Source: JAXMAR01 sp046350295 (GTDB lineage Bacteria > Planctomycetota > Planctomycetia > Gemmatales > Gemmataceae). From it: a stretch of 64,000 bases of DNA. Every line of letters begins with the position of its first letter. Position 1 is the stretch's first letter. The stretch is from assembly GCA_046350295.1 (NCBI GenBank), contig JAXMAR010000001.1, positions 1 through 64,000 on the forward strand, given 5' to 3'. Shown here piece after piece: positions 49,990 to 59,063 of this stretch. The notes below the pieces were generated by a model. The model ran no database searches and had not been told where the DNA came from. It saw only the letters and a list, made by a program, of their open reading frames with translations. Position numbers and translations under genes: made by a program.

Positions 49990-51315
49990 CTATTTCTTCT
50001 CTGCCGCCTTCGGCCGCGCCGCGCCGTAGAACGGGGTCGACTCGAACAAGTCGCGCGGCTTGAGATCGAAGCCGGACCAGACGACGCACGTGGCGCCGGT
50101 GCCGCCGCCGAACATGTCCTCCTGCCGGGGCACGTGATGGGCGGAGGTGATGTGCCAGAGGACGATGTCCTTGCCGGCGAGGGGCGCGCCCTCGCGCACG
50201 TAGTCGAGGAGCTTGGTGCAATCGCACTGGCTCGCCTGCCCGTCCTTGTCCTCCTTGTACGGCATCACGTAATAGTCGTGCCGCGTGAAGCCCTCATCGG
50301 GCGAGGCGCCGAAGTGCCGGGCCGAGCCGGTACGCTGCGAAATGAGATCGTACGAGGCGGGCCGGCCGTGCTTGCCCTTCATCTTCGGATTGCTGATCCG
50401 CAGCACCGTGAACTCCTTGTCGTTCCAGTCGGCAAAGCCCGCCCGGCCCCCGTTGAAGGCTTCCACGACCTGCGTGCTGTTGCTGGCGCCGCCGAACGGC
50501 TCACGGTGGCGCACCAGGGACACCTCGTTCGCATAGCGGTCGCCGAAGTCGACGTCGATGCGCCAGAGGGCCAGGTGGGTGTGGCTTTTTTCCGGGCCGA
50601 CGTGAGAGCTCAGGTTCGAGCCGGTCGAGCCCATGCGTGTCTGGATCGTGCCGTCGTCATGGAAGCCGAAGTGGACGACGTACAGGTAGTTCGCCGCCTT
50701 GAGCGTGCCCCAGATGACCAGCTCTTCGCCGCGCCGGCTGTGGTGATCGCCGCCGCCGACCTTCCAGCCCAGGCCCCGGTCGCGAATCTCGCAGATGAGC
50801 TTCTTGCCTTTGTCGAGCGTGAACGCGCGATCCCCGAGGTCGCCCGTCGTCGCCTCCAGAAGGCCGTTGTTGTGGTGGCCGATGTCGTAGTAGCGCACGC
50901 CGTCCGAATAGCAAACCATCGACTCGGCGAGATAGGTCAGGCCGAGGACCTGCACCTCCGGCGCTTCCGGGGCGGGCTGGAAGAAGGCGTAGTGGAGGCA
51001 GAGCGTCTCGCGCGGCCCACCCATCGTGCCCGCCCGCTCCGTCGAGCAGGTGATCTTCCAGCGCGTCCGCTTCGGATGATCCTTGCTCGGGAAATAGGCG
51101 AGGATGGTGAAGCGTCCGTCCTCCTCGCTGATCTCCAGCCGCTCCTTGGCTTGCTCGGCGATGGTCTTGCCGCGCGGCTTCTCCGCCTTCGCTTCCTTCT
51201 TGCCATCGGGGAGCACGGGATCCTGAGCGCGGCTCCAGGGGAACGACATCCCCAGCCCCATCCCCAAGCCCAAGACGAGCACCGTGCCCACGATTCTCCA
51301 ACGCAACGGCTTCAT
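49990..51315 (-). CDS. Copper amine oxidase catalytic-domain-like secreted protein
   Basis: 441 residues from MKPLRWRIVGTVLVLGLGMG (signal peptide or anchor). It looks like the enzyme domain of copper amine oxidases without the usual N-terminal domains: a GLTYLAESMVCYSDGVRYYD region, AANYLYVVHFGFHDDGTIQT in which Tyr210 of AANY fits the TPQ-forming tyrosine, the copper-ligand pair in KSHTHLALWRIDVDFGDRYA (His245, His247), and an HHVPRQEDMFGGG region with a distal His. After the tyrosine the usual Asp/Glu is Leu, so cofactor formation may be changed. Family members oxidise amines to aldehydes, peroxide and ammonia. Confidence 0.72.
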   Translation of the reverse strand: MKPLRWRIVGTVLVLGLGMGLGMSFPWSRAQDPVLPDGKKEAKAEKPRGKTIAEQAKERLEISEEDGRFTILAYFPSKDHPKRTRWKITCSTERAGTMGGPRETLCLHYAFFQPAPEAPEVQVLGLTYLAESMVCYSDGVRYYDIGHHNNGLLEATTGDLGDRAFTLDKGKKLICEIRDRGLGWKVGGGDHHSRRGEELVIWGTLKAANYLYVVHFGFHDDGTIQTRMGSTGSNLSSHVGPEKSHTHLALWRIDVDFGDRYANEVSLVRHREPFGGASNSTQVVEAFNGGRAGFADWNDKEFTVLRISNPKMKGKHGRPASYDLISQRTGSARHFGASPDEGFTRHDYYVMPYKEDKDGQASQCDCTKLLDYVREGAPLAGKDIVLWHITSAHHVPRQEDMFGGGTGATCVVWSGFDLKPRDLFESTPFYGAARPKAAEKK

Positions 51316-51434
51316 GTGCGGCTCCCTCGAAAACGGACCGAAAACGTATCCATCAATTAAGATAGAACCCGCCGCGGCTGTCAATGGCGGGACGCGATGA
51401 AAACTCCGTGAGCGAGCGGCCGCGTGGAGCTCGG

Positions 51435-53084
51435 CTATCGTTTCTTGCGCGGCATGCGCACGCCGGGATCGTCTCCCGGCGGGTCGTCGTCAAACCAGCG
51501 GCCGCCGTCGTCCTTGCCGTTGGGGCCGAGGCTGTAGAAGAGATAGCCGGTCTCGGAGGGGCGGTAGACGAGGTCCTTGCCGGTGAAAAAATCGCCGGGG
51601 ACCGTGGCGAGGTACTTGGGGACGAGGGCGCCGAGCGTTTTGGGATAGGCGCCGTGGTCGCTCTTGTAGATGGCGAGGGCGAAGGCGATGCGTCCGTTGC
51701 GCTGGACCTGCTCGGCGCGGTCGCTCGCCTGAATCAGCCGCGTCAGGCTCGACAGGAACAGTGCGACACCAACGTCGGCGGCGAACTCGGCCCGTCTTTC
51801 CAGAGTATCTTTCAGCAGCTTGCCGGCGGTTTCGGGAATGATCCTGGCGCCGACGGCCTTCAGGTCCGTGTCGATCGCCTCCATCTCCTTTACCCGTGCC
51901 GGCGGATCCTTGGCGAAGGTGGCCGCGACGCGGTCGAACCAGCGGTTGCCGCGCTTCAGGACGATGTCCCATTTCATGCCTTTGAGGAGCTGGTCGGCAC
52001 GCGCTTCGACAGGGATGGGGGCGCCCCGAAGGAGCACGGCCTCGGCGGCGGAGGCGCCGTCGCGGGCGATGCTGGCGACGAGATCGAGGAAGACGAAGCG
52101 CTCGCACAGGCCGATTTTTTCGGCCATGGCCGGCATCGGCGGCAAGGCTTCAAGGTCGCGCAGGCAGCGGCGCAGCGTCTTGGCGTCCAGTTTCGCCTGC
52201 TCCAGGAAGACGAGGTCCCCCTTGGCGGCGACGCCGTCGATGAGGCGGCCGGCCAATCCTTCGAGGGCGCAGCCACCGCGCGCGATCTGGCGACCCAGGC
52301 GGTGGACCGCCAGGAGGTCCTGCCAGGCGCTATCGAGGCGGCCTTCGCCGGCGCGGAGCAGGGCGCGGCTCGTGAGCGCCTGGGCGGACTCGCGGCAGCG
52401 ATTCACGCCGGACAGGATGCAGAAGGCGAGCCGCCTGTCCGCCCCGATGGGCACGAGGGGTGAGAAGTACTGCGGGCGCTGCGTCGCCTCGACGATGAGG
52501 TCGAGAGGCTTGGAGTTGACCATGATCCAGCCGGCGACGACCGGATACTCGCGAGGGCGCCAGAGACAAGCGGTGGCGGCGTCCAGATCGGCGAGGACGC
52601 CGTTGAACTCCTTGCCAGGGTCGATGGCGGCGTGCTTCTTGAAATAGTCGAAGATGGGGACGTAGTAGTCCCCCTTTGCCGGCGGCGCATCGATGCCGAG
52701 CCATTTCCAGAACGGGACCGGGATGGGGGCGCCTTCCGGCTTGGGGCCGAACGCTCGCCAGAGCGGAACCGCGCCGTTGCGCTCCGTCTTGACGCCTTTG
52801 CTCATGCGCTGGTTGAGCGCCGCGACATAGTCGACATAACCCTCCTCGTCGAGCGGGCCGGTAACGTAGGTCGTCTCCGCGCCGACCGTGATCTTGGGCT
52901 TTTTCGGCTCGTCCTTGGCGCCGGCAGCGGCCGACGGCGCGAGGGAAATGCGAAGACTCAGCGCGGCCAGAATGGCGATCACAAACGGTATGGCCGCGAG
53001 GCGCTCGATCCTTCTCGCACTCCTGATCGTGCTCGTAATCATCTTCGTCATCCTGCTCGTACTCTTCTTGATCCCGCGCCTCAC
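51435..53084 (-). CDS. Secreted planctomycete paralogue A (unknown function)
   Basis: 549 residues from a GTG at 53084 that overlaps the stop of the upstream paralogue (GTGA). An N-terminal anchor ERLAAIPFVIAILAALSLRI precedes the conserved body (PKITVGAETTYVTGPLDEEG, GWIMVNSKPLDLIVEATQRP, LDSAWQDLLAVHRLGRQIAR). The end FALAIYKSDHGAYPKTLGAL then VPKYLATVPGDFFTGKDLVY and GYLFYSLGPNGKDDGGRWFD is a common planctomycete C-terminal module. It is clearly homologous along its whole length to the next gene, so the pair is a tandem duplication. Function unknown. Confidence 0.82.
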   Translation of the reverse strand: MRRGIKKSTSRMTKMITSTIRSARRIERLAAIPFVIAILAALSLRISLAPSAAAGAKDEPKKPKITVGAETTYVTGPLDEEGYVDYVAALNQRMSKGVKTERNGAVPLWRAFGPKPEGAPIPVPFWKWLGIDAPPAKGDYYVPIFDYFKKHAAIDPGKEFNGVLADLDAATACLWRPREYPVVAGWIMVNSKPLDLIVEATQRPQYFSPLVPIGADRRLAFCILSGVNRCRESAQALTSRALLRAGEGRLDSAWQDLLAVHRLGRQIARGGCALEGLAGRLIDGVAAKGDLVFLEQAKLDAKTLRRCLRDLEALPPMPAMAEKIGLCERFVFLDLVASIARDGASAAEAVLLRGAPIPVEARADQLLKGMKWDIVLKRGNRWFDRVAATFAKDPPARVKEMEAIDTDLKAVGARIIPETAGKLLKDTLERRAEFAADVGVALFLSSLTRLIQASDRAEQVQRNGRIAFALAIYKSDHGAYPKTLGALVPKYLATVPGDFFTGKDLVYRPSETGYLFYSLGPNGKDDGGRWFDDDPPGDDPGVRMPRKKR

Positions 53085-54634
53085 CGCTTCTTGCGCGGCA
53101 TCCGCACGTTCGGATCGTCTCCCGGCGGATCGTCGTCATAGAAGCGGCCGCCGTCGTCCTTGCCATTGGGGCCGAAACTGTAGAAGAGATACCCATCCTC
53201 GCGGGGGCGGTAGGTGAGGGCCTTGCCGGTGAAGAAATCGCCGGGGACCTTGGCGAGATACTTGGGAGCGAGGGCGTCGAGCGTCTTCGGGTAACTGCCG
53301 TTGTCGCTCTTGTAGGCGGCGAGGGCGAAGGCGAGGCGCTCGTTGCGCTGCGTCTGCTCGCAGCGGTCGCCCGCCATGATGACCTTGGTGGTCGCCGGCA
53401 GCAGCATCACGACCGCGAGGTCTCCCACGAACTTGCCGCGCTTTTGCGGCGTTTCCTTGAAGAGCTTGACGGCCGCCTCGACGGTGATCGTCGCCTTGAG
53501 GTCTTTCAATTCCTTCTCGACCGCCTCGATCTCCTTCTGGCGTTCGGGACGTTCCTTGGCGAGGGCGGCGGTCACGCGGTCGAACCACTGGTTGCCGCGC
53601 TTGAGGACGATGTCCCAGTCGAGGTCCTTGGTGAAGGCGCTGACGTCGAAGTCGGCCGGAATGCCGAGGCCGCCGGGGACTATCTCGTCGAGCCCCTTCG
53701 TGCCATGGCGAGCCGCGTTGGTGACGATGTCGAGGTAGATGAGTCGCTCGGTGATGTTCAACTTGTCGGCCATGCCGGGCATGGCGGGGAGGGCTTCGAG
53801 ATCGCGTCGGCACTTTTCGATCTTCTTGCGGTCGAGCTTGGCATCCTCGAGAAGGGTGAGGTCGCAGCCGGCGGCGATGTGCTCGATGGCGATGCCGACC
53901 AGGGCTTCGATGAGCGTGCCGCCGCGGCCGATGAGCCGGCCGAGACGGTGGACGGCAAGGAGGTCTTGCCAGGCGTCGTCGAGGCGTCCCTCGCCGGCGC
54001 GGAGCATGGCGCGGATGGTGAGGGCGTTGGCGTATTCGCGGCACTTCTGCACGCCGGGCAAGAGGGCCGTGACCAGGCCGCCCGGCCCGGCGCCCCGGTC
54101 GGAGGGAACGAGGGGCGAGTAGTATTCGGGGAGCTTGGTGGCTTCGACGACCATGTCGAGGGTCTTCTCGTTGACGGTAAGCCAGCCGGCGATGATGGGG
54201 AAGTCCTTGGATTTCCAGAACTGGGCATGGGCCTTGTCCATGTTGTCGAAGACGGTGTTGATATCCTTGGTCGGATCAATGGCCGCGTGCTTCTTGAAGT
54301 AGTGGTGCATCCAGATGAAGTACTCTCCCTTCTCGGGCAAGGGATCGATCTTCATCCACTTCCAGAAGGCCGCCGGCATGGCGGCGCCTTCCGGCTTGGG
54401 GCCAAACGACTTCCAGAGCATGACGTTGGCGTTGTTCTTGGGGGTGACGCCCTTGCTCAGACGCTCGTTGAGGGCGGTGACGTAATCGACGAAGCCCTCC
54501 TTGTCGAGGGGGCCGGTGACGCGGGTGGTCTCCTTGCCCACCGTGATTTTCGGCTTCGCGGCCGCGCCATCCTTCTTGTCAGCGGGCGGGCCGGCCGCAA
54601 TGCAAAGAAGCAACGGGATCGTGAGCAAACGCAT
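53081..54634 (-). CDS. Secreted planctomycete paralogue B (unknown function)
   Basis: 517 residues from MRLLTIPLLLCIAAGPPADK (signal peptide, start 54634). It shares long blocks with paralogue A (LDDAWQDLLAVHRLGRLIGR; KWDIVLKRGN/DWDIVLKRGN; DDDPPGDDP and RMPRKKR at the C-terminus). The middle has Lys/Glu-rich helices (RQKEIEAVEKELKDLKATIT). It is first in a two-gene operon with translational coupling to paralogue A. The conserved C-terminus suggests an extracytoplasmic role; nothing identifies a substrate. Confidence 0.84.
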   Translation of the reverse strand: MRLLTIPLLLCIAAGPPADKKDGAAAKPKITVGKETTRVTGPLDKEGFVDYVTALNERLSKGVTPKNNANVMLWKSFGPKPEGAAMPAAFWKWMKIDPLPEKGEYFIWMHHYFKKHAAIDPTKDINTVFDNMDKAHAQFWKSKDFPIIAGWLTVNEKTLDMVVEATKLPEYYSPLVPSDRGAGPGGLVTALLPGVQKCREYANALTIRAMLRAGEGRLDDAWQDLLAVHRLGRLIGRGGTLIEALVGIAIEHIAAGCDLTLLEDAKLDRKKIEKCRRDLEALPAMPGMADKLNITERLIYLDIVTNAARHGTKGLDEIVPGGLGIPADFDVSAFTKDLDWDIVLKRGNQWFDRVTAALAKERPERQKEIEAVEKELKDLKATITVEAAVKLFKETPQKRGKFVGDLAVVMLLPATTKVIMAGDRCEQTQRNERLAFALAAYKSDNGSYPKTLDALAPKYLAKVPGDFFTGKALTYRPREDGYLFYSFGPNGKDDGGRFYDDDPPGDDPNVRMPRKKR

Positions 54635-55055
54635 GGCAAACCTTCCGGGAAGATGAACAGAAAAGGATCGTGTCCGCCGACCGCGCACTACGCGGGAAAA
54701 AAGAGGATGGCACGGCGCCGGAGCAGTGTCTCCTATCCTGACGACCGCCGCTCACCTCCATCCCAGATCGCCGCGGGAAAAGTCGCAATCGCTCTATCGC
54801 GCGGCATCTATACGAACTGAATCACCGTGCGCGATAATGCAGCTGGTGTACGCAGCCGAAATGGCGCACGGCTTGGGGGATGCCCCCCCCCACATTTCCC
54901 AACCGGAAAAAGTTCACATCCGCGAAGCGGTCGGCGCTATTTCGGCTTATGTTTTGCTCCTTTGCATTTGACTACGGGTTCGCCGCCGCGAGAATGAAAG
55001 TGGCGGTTGTAGCGTCCGTAACGATCGAAACGATTGCTGCAAAGGAGTCACACCC
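54635..55055. other. Gene-free region upstream of the Tyr/Pro repeat gene
   Basis: Holds the divergent promoters of paralogue B and the repeat-protein gene. I see a run of ten C at 54885 and a TTGACT box at 54967 without a convincing -10. No ORF, RNA or palindrome could be supported. Confidence 0.5.
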
Positions 55056-55427
55056 ATGCGCCGCTTCTTCACGCTTCTGGCCCTTCTCGCCCCGCTCGCC
55101 TTCGCGCCCGCGGCCCAGGCGCAGTACGTGACCTACTACACTCCCGTGGTTCCCGCAGTCAGCTACTACCAGCCCGCGGTCAGCTATTACACGCCGACCG
55201 TGTCGTACTACACGCCGACTGTCTCCTATTACACGCCAACGGTTTCCTACTACACGCCGACCGTCTCCTATTACACGCCCACCGTCTCTTACTACGCTCC
55301 GACCGTCGCCTATTCGCCGGCGGTCGTCCCCGCCGGGACGGTGACCACGCGCACCTTCTATGGTTACGGCATCTTCCGCCCGCGCGGCTGGTACACGCAG
55401 AGCTACTACACGCCCTACTGGCGCTGA
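55056..55427 (+). CDS. Secreted Tyr/Pro-rich heptapeptide-repeat protein
   Basis: 123 residues with signal peptide MRRFFTLLALLAPLAFAPAA. The mature part is almost entirely a heptad SYYTPTV repeated six times, with variants SYYQPAV and SYYAPTV at the ends, then a tail FYGYGIFRPRGWYTQSYYTP. An AAAGGAG box sits eight bases before the start. The low-complexity, Tyr-dense chain suggests a structural or cross-linked surface protein. It is followed by a strong terminator. Confidence 0.8.
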   Translation: MRRFFTLLALLAPLAFAPAAQAQYVTYYTPVVPAVSYYQPAVSYYTPTVSYYTPTVSYYTPTVSYYTPTVSYYTPTVSYYAPTVAYSPAVVPAGTVTTRTFYGYGIFRPRGWYTQSYYTPYWR

Positions 55428-55454
55428 TTCCGGGAACGCCGGGCTCGACAAAGA

Positions 55455-55488
55455 AGAGGACAGGACCACCATCGCGGTCCTGTCCTCT
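55455..55488. terminator. Terminator hairpin between convergent genes
   Basis: Perfect 13-bp arms AGAGGACAGGACC/GGTCCTGTCCTCT with an 8-nt loop, between the repeat-protein gene and the convergent CtBP-like gene. It can serve both. Confidence 0.7.
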
Positions 55489-55518
55489 GTTCGTTTCGGA
55501 GGCGCCGGGCGAATCCGG

Positions 55519-56487
55519 TCAGCCATTGACGATGTTTTCCAGCGGCTCCCCGAGCACCGCGGCGCGGGCGATGCGCGCGGATGTGGAGCGCATTTCCACC
55601 TTCGCTTCCACGCTGCAAAACGCCGCATGACACGTGACGATCAGGTTCGGCGTCGCGGCCTCCTCACGCGTTTTCAGCGGCTCATCTTCCACCACGTCGA
55701 GCCCGGCGCCGGCGATCCTGCCCGAGCGCAGCGCGTCGAGGATCGCCGTCTTCTTGATCACGGCGCCGCGCGCCGTGTTCACCACGAAGGCGGTCGGCTT
55801 CATCAGGGCCAGCTCCTTCTCGGCGATCAGGTGGCGCGTCTCGGCGCTCAGGGGACAATGGACGGAGAGAACATCGACGCGCTTCAGCAGCTCTTCGAGC
55901 GACCGCGCCCGGGAGATGCCGACGGCTTTCTCGACGCCGTTGCGCAGGTACGGATCATGGAACCAGACCTGAAAGCCGAGGGCCTTGGCGCGGAGAGCGG
56001 CGGCGGTCCCGATCCGGCCGAGGCCGACGACGCCGAAGGTCAGCTCGCGGAGCCGGCGCAATCTCGGCTCGACCCGGATGGCCCAGCCGAGCCGCTTCGC
56101 CTCTTCGTTGAGGGGAAAGAGCTGACGGCACAAGGCCAGGGTCAGAGCGATCGCGTGGTCAGCGACTTCTTCGGTGCCGTAATCGGGGACGTTGCAGACC
56201 GGGATGCCGAGGCGCCGGGCGGCGTCGATGTCGACCGAATCGAAGCCGACGCCGTTGCGGACGAGAGCCTTGCAGTTGCGCAGCTTGCGGAGGCCGGCTT
56301 CGGAGATGGGGGCGTTGTGCCAGACGATGATGGCGTCGGCGCGGCAAATGTCGTCGTTCCAGTCGACGTCGTTGGAGCAGACGAAGCGCCGGACCTGAGC
56401 CGCGTCGCCGATGACGCGGCGTTCGATGCTGGCGTCGGATTCATCCTGCGGGGAGGCGCCCCAGTCGATGATGGCAACCAATGGCAT
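55519..56487 (-). CDS. C-terminal-binding-protein-like D-2-hydroxyacid dehydrogenase
   Basis: 322 residues, MPLVAIIDWGASPQDESDAS. NAD Rossmann motif TFGVVGLGRIGTAAALRAKA then LGFQVWFHDP; catalytic Arg in FVVNTARGAVIKKTAILDAL; Glu in GAGLDVVEDEPLKTREEAAT; catalytic His in LIVTCHAAFCSVEAKVEMRS. The ALVRNGVGFDSVDIDAARRL stretch is CtBP-like. It probably reduces or oxidises a 2-hydroxy acid in the cytoplasm. No operon partner is evident. Confidence 0.88.
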   Translation of the reverse strand: MPLVAIIDWGASPQDESDASIERRVIGDAAQVRRFVCSNDVDWNDDICRADAIIVWHNAPISEAGLRKLRNCKALVRNGVGFDSVDIDAARRLGIPVCNVPDYGTEEVADHAIALTLALCRQLFPLNEEAKRLGWAIRVEPRLRRLRELTFGVVGLGRIGTAAALRAKALGFQVWFHDPYLRNGVEKAVGISRARSLEELLKRVDVLSVHCPLSAETRHLIAEKELALMKPTAFVVNTARGAVIKKTAILDALRSGRIAGAGLDVVEDEPLKTREEAATPNLIVTCHAAFCSVEAKVEMRSTSARIARAAVLGEPLENIVNG

Positions 56488-56535
56488 GTGCGAACTCGGT
56501 TTTCTCGTTTGTGGATCGGTTCTTTCCGACGCGCC

Positions 56536-57039
56536 TCACGAGGGCGCGTAACGGGTTAGCCCGGCCACGCGGTCGAAGTCGTCGTCGTGGCTGGCAAGGT
56601 GAATAATGCCGCGGTCCTGCATGCAGGCCAACGAGATGGCGTCGTTGGTCAACAGACCATGAAGCTGGCTGAGCGATGCAGCCAACGGCATCCAGTGTCG
56701 CTCGACGGCGAGAACCTCGACGCCCAGACGGGGGATGTCGTCGATTGCTTGCCGAAATCGCGTCAGTTTTCGAACCTCAGCCGGGTGTTTTTGCAGACGT
56801 CCGGTGATCCCGGGCAGCGGCCAACCCAGGCGCGTGGTGGCCTCCATGATCATAAGCTGATGGGCGACCTCGCCCAGGATGTGTGTCGAAGTGTATGCGG
56901 AAAACTCTTGATACTTCGTGATCCGCTCGAAAAGCTGCTGACACGCGGGACCCAACTTGGGCTCCGGAGTGAAATAGTAGACAAAGATGTTGGCATCGAC
57001 GAAAAGCGCGGCATTGGCCGGGATTTGACTGAAGGTCAT
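56536..57039 (-). CDS. PIN-domain toxin (VapC-like)
   Basis: 167 residues from MTFSQIPANAALFVDANIFV at 57039. The first acidic residue of the PIN active site is in LFVDANIFVYYFT, a middle Glu in STHILGEVAHQLM, and the last acids in LLTNDAISLACMQDRGIIHL then ASHDDDFDRV. PIN toxins are Mg-dependent ribonucleases that cut tRNA or rRNA. Its gene overlaps the DUF104-type gene by 4 bp, a typical antitoxin-toxin order. Confidence 0.87.
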   Translation of the reverse strand: MTFSQIPANAALFVDANIFVYYFTPEPKLGPACQQLFERITKYQEFSAYTSTHILGEVAHQLMIMEATTRLGWPLPGITGRLQKHPAEVRKLTRFRQAIDDIPRLGVEVLAVERHWMPLAASLSQLHGLLTNDAISLACMQDRGIIHLASHDDDFDRVAGLTRYAPS

Positions 57040-57260
57040 GGGCTGCCCAGCACGTCGAATTCGGGATCCAGGGCGACGCGCTGGACGGTCTGAGCATCGC
57101 CTTGCCATCCGATGATGCCATACGACTTTCGGACCACATCCTCTTCGGAGGAGATATGCAACGTGATCCAAACCCGATCCCCATCCTTCAGGAGGGGGGG
57201 GGCGCCGTTGGGCAACTTGAGCGATCCGTTCTCATAGGTCGCTTCAACCGTGACTGCCAT
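57036..57260 (-). CDS. DUF104 (AF2212-type) antitoxin
   Basis: 74 residues, MAVTVEATYENGSLKLPNGA then PPLLKDGDRVWITLHISSEE, the small β-barrel DUF104 family known as antitoxins of PIN proteins. The C-terminal tail (GIIGWQGDAQTVQRVALDPE) probably binds the toxin. The IS1202-type insertion ends only 84 bp upstream, so it may alter this operon's promoter. Confidence 0.85.
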   Translation of the reverse strand: MAVTVEATYENGSLKLPNGAPPLLKDGDRVWITLHISSEEDVVRKSYGIIGWQGDAQTVQRVALDPEFDVLGSP

Positions 57261-57343
57261 CGTTGTGCCCTTTGTCCGCATGGCCGGGACGTCAAGAATT
57301 GTAACAGGAATCGAAGGATCTGGAAACCCGGGCTGATCATGAG

Positions 57344-58989
57344 TGTGATAGGCCAATAGAAATGTCCGCTGTTTGCGGCCATTCAAAAATGTCCGGTTGG
57401 ACGTGGGGTATATCGGCGGGTGGGAGTGGCGGGCATGAGCGTCTCCCTCCTGGCGTAGGCCGCCAATGCGATAAACTCCGGGGTCTGAGGCAGAGCCCCC
57501 TATGTAGTGTGCCTTTGCAGTTGCGTGGCGTTGATGCAGGCGCCCGGGAGGGGCCGGGGAGGGTTATTTCTCCGACGACTTCCCGGAAGGCCGCGGGCAT
57601 GCGGGGTGGTCGGCGGCTGGCGGTACGGACAGCGCGGCGCCCTTGCCGGGTACCAACGGGAGGATAGGGCTCCCGCAGGAGTGCGACCCGAGCATCCCGT
57701 TGGTCGGCTTCACGCCAGAGGACAGGGCAGCGGCTCGACGAGGCCTCGTCCTTTTGCTACGCCCTGGCTCGGCGCCGTCGCGAGCCGCGTTCGACAGCGG
57801 AATCTCATGGTGGTTGAGGTAGCGGCTGGCCGAAACGAATCGCCATCGTGCCATCCAGGCGCAGCTCGATGATCACCTTGCCGCACGCCGCCGGGATAGA
57901 TCGGCTTGTCCAACTGATACAGCCGATTCTGGAAGCGGATGGTGTAATCGTTGTTCACCACGCGGCGCTCCTGGACAGCCGGGATCGCCGCCAAGACATG
58001 CCCGCTGCCCAACGCGCGATGCCATCGCTGGCCTGCCGGCGCCACGCTGAAACGCCGGTTGTGCTCGGGCAACAACCACTCCAGCACGGCATTGGCCTGA
58101 GCCACGGTCTTCGCTTTGGCCAGCCGCAGCTCCTTGACCCAGCGATCCTGAGCCGTGCCGAACAGGCGTTCCACGCGGCCCTTGGCTTGCGGACTGCGTG
58201 CCTTGATCAGATCGATTTCCAACTCCGTCAGAGCGCGACTGAACTGCGTCGGCCCTCGTAATCGACCTGGCCCTGCTTGTGCGCTCGAATGCCGTGGCGA
58301 TCCGTGTACAAGGCGGCGGCCGGCCATAGCGCGTCAGCCACCGGCCCAGCAGATCGAAATGCGCCTCCACCGTGTCGGCCGGATAGAAGCGGGCCGGCGG
58401 CCGCGACGTGGCGTCGTCGATCATGGTCGGGGCACCATCTCTTCGCCACCGGCCTTCGGTCAAGAGCGTGCAACGAGGTGTCCATCTGCACCAACTCGCC
58501 GAAGCAACTGCGCGCGGCTTGACGCCGACGATGCTGTTCACGACGCCGGCGCCGCTGCCGCAGACCTTCGGCCAACAACCAACGCCGCAGCGTGTTGACC
58601 GCGACCACGAGACCTTCCTCGGCCAACTTCTCTGAGCCGAAGTCGGTCCGAAGTCCGCGTAGCGGCGCCGATACGCCTGCAACACCTTCTTCCTTAGCTG
58701 CGGCAGTGGCGACGATTGGAGGGCCGGCCGCGCAAGCCATGCACCAGCGCCGCCACGCCCTCTCCGACAAGCCGCTCCTGTAAACGACGCACCTGCCACG
58801 CTCCGCTTCAACAACTCGGCGGCTTGACCTGCGTGTATCTGCCCTCGTTCAAGTCCTGCAACACCCGCAACCGATCCGCTCCCGCTGACTCATGGCGATC
58901 CGGTCTCCCCGCCCATAGACACGTCCTCCTTGGCGTAGACCCAGAGGACCTATTGGCTTAAGACCGGACATTTCTATTGGCGTACAACA
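57344..58989 (-). mobile_element. IS1202-type (ISNCY) insertion sequence with 17-bp target duplication
   Basis: Inverted ends: TGTGATAG then GCCAATAGAAATGTCCG at 57344-57368, and its mirror ending GTACAACA at 58989, with TGT at both outer tips and a perfect 17-bp inner match. CCCGGGCTGATCATGAG stands immediately outside both ends (57327-57343 and 58990-59006), an exact 17-bp target duplication. IS1202 relatives make long duplications of this kind. Total 1,646 bp. The single transposase gene is broken. A second AATGTCCGG box inside the left end (57388) may be an extra transposase site. Confidence 0.9.
57564..58893 (-). pseudogene. IS1202-type transposase, multiply frameshifted
   Basis: Begins MSQRER at 58893 and changes frame at once. 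Recognisable pieces in several frames: YRRRYADFGPTSA, CFGELVQMDTSLHALDRR, MIDDATSRPPARFYPADTVE then AHFDLLGRWLTRYGRP (DDE core), ALTELEIDLIKARSPQAKGR then VERLFGTAQDRWVKELRLAK, LLPEHNRRFSVAPAGQ, RRVVNNDYTIRFQNRLYQLD and ASRYLNHHEI. At least five slips are needed, so the protein cannot be made as printed. The family catalyses cut-and-paste or copy transposition through a DDE active site. Confidence 0.85.
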
Positions 58990-59063
58990 CCCGGGCTGAT
59001 CATGAGGCCACAAGGCGTCGTCACCGGCCAAGCCCGCTCGCAGACTTTCCATTAACGTCGCCT

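Noticed and set aside
57564..58893. Active transposase gene
   Set aside because: At least five frame changes are needed to read the conserved sequence.
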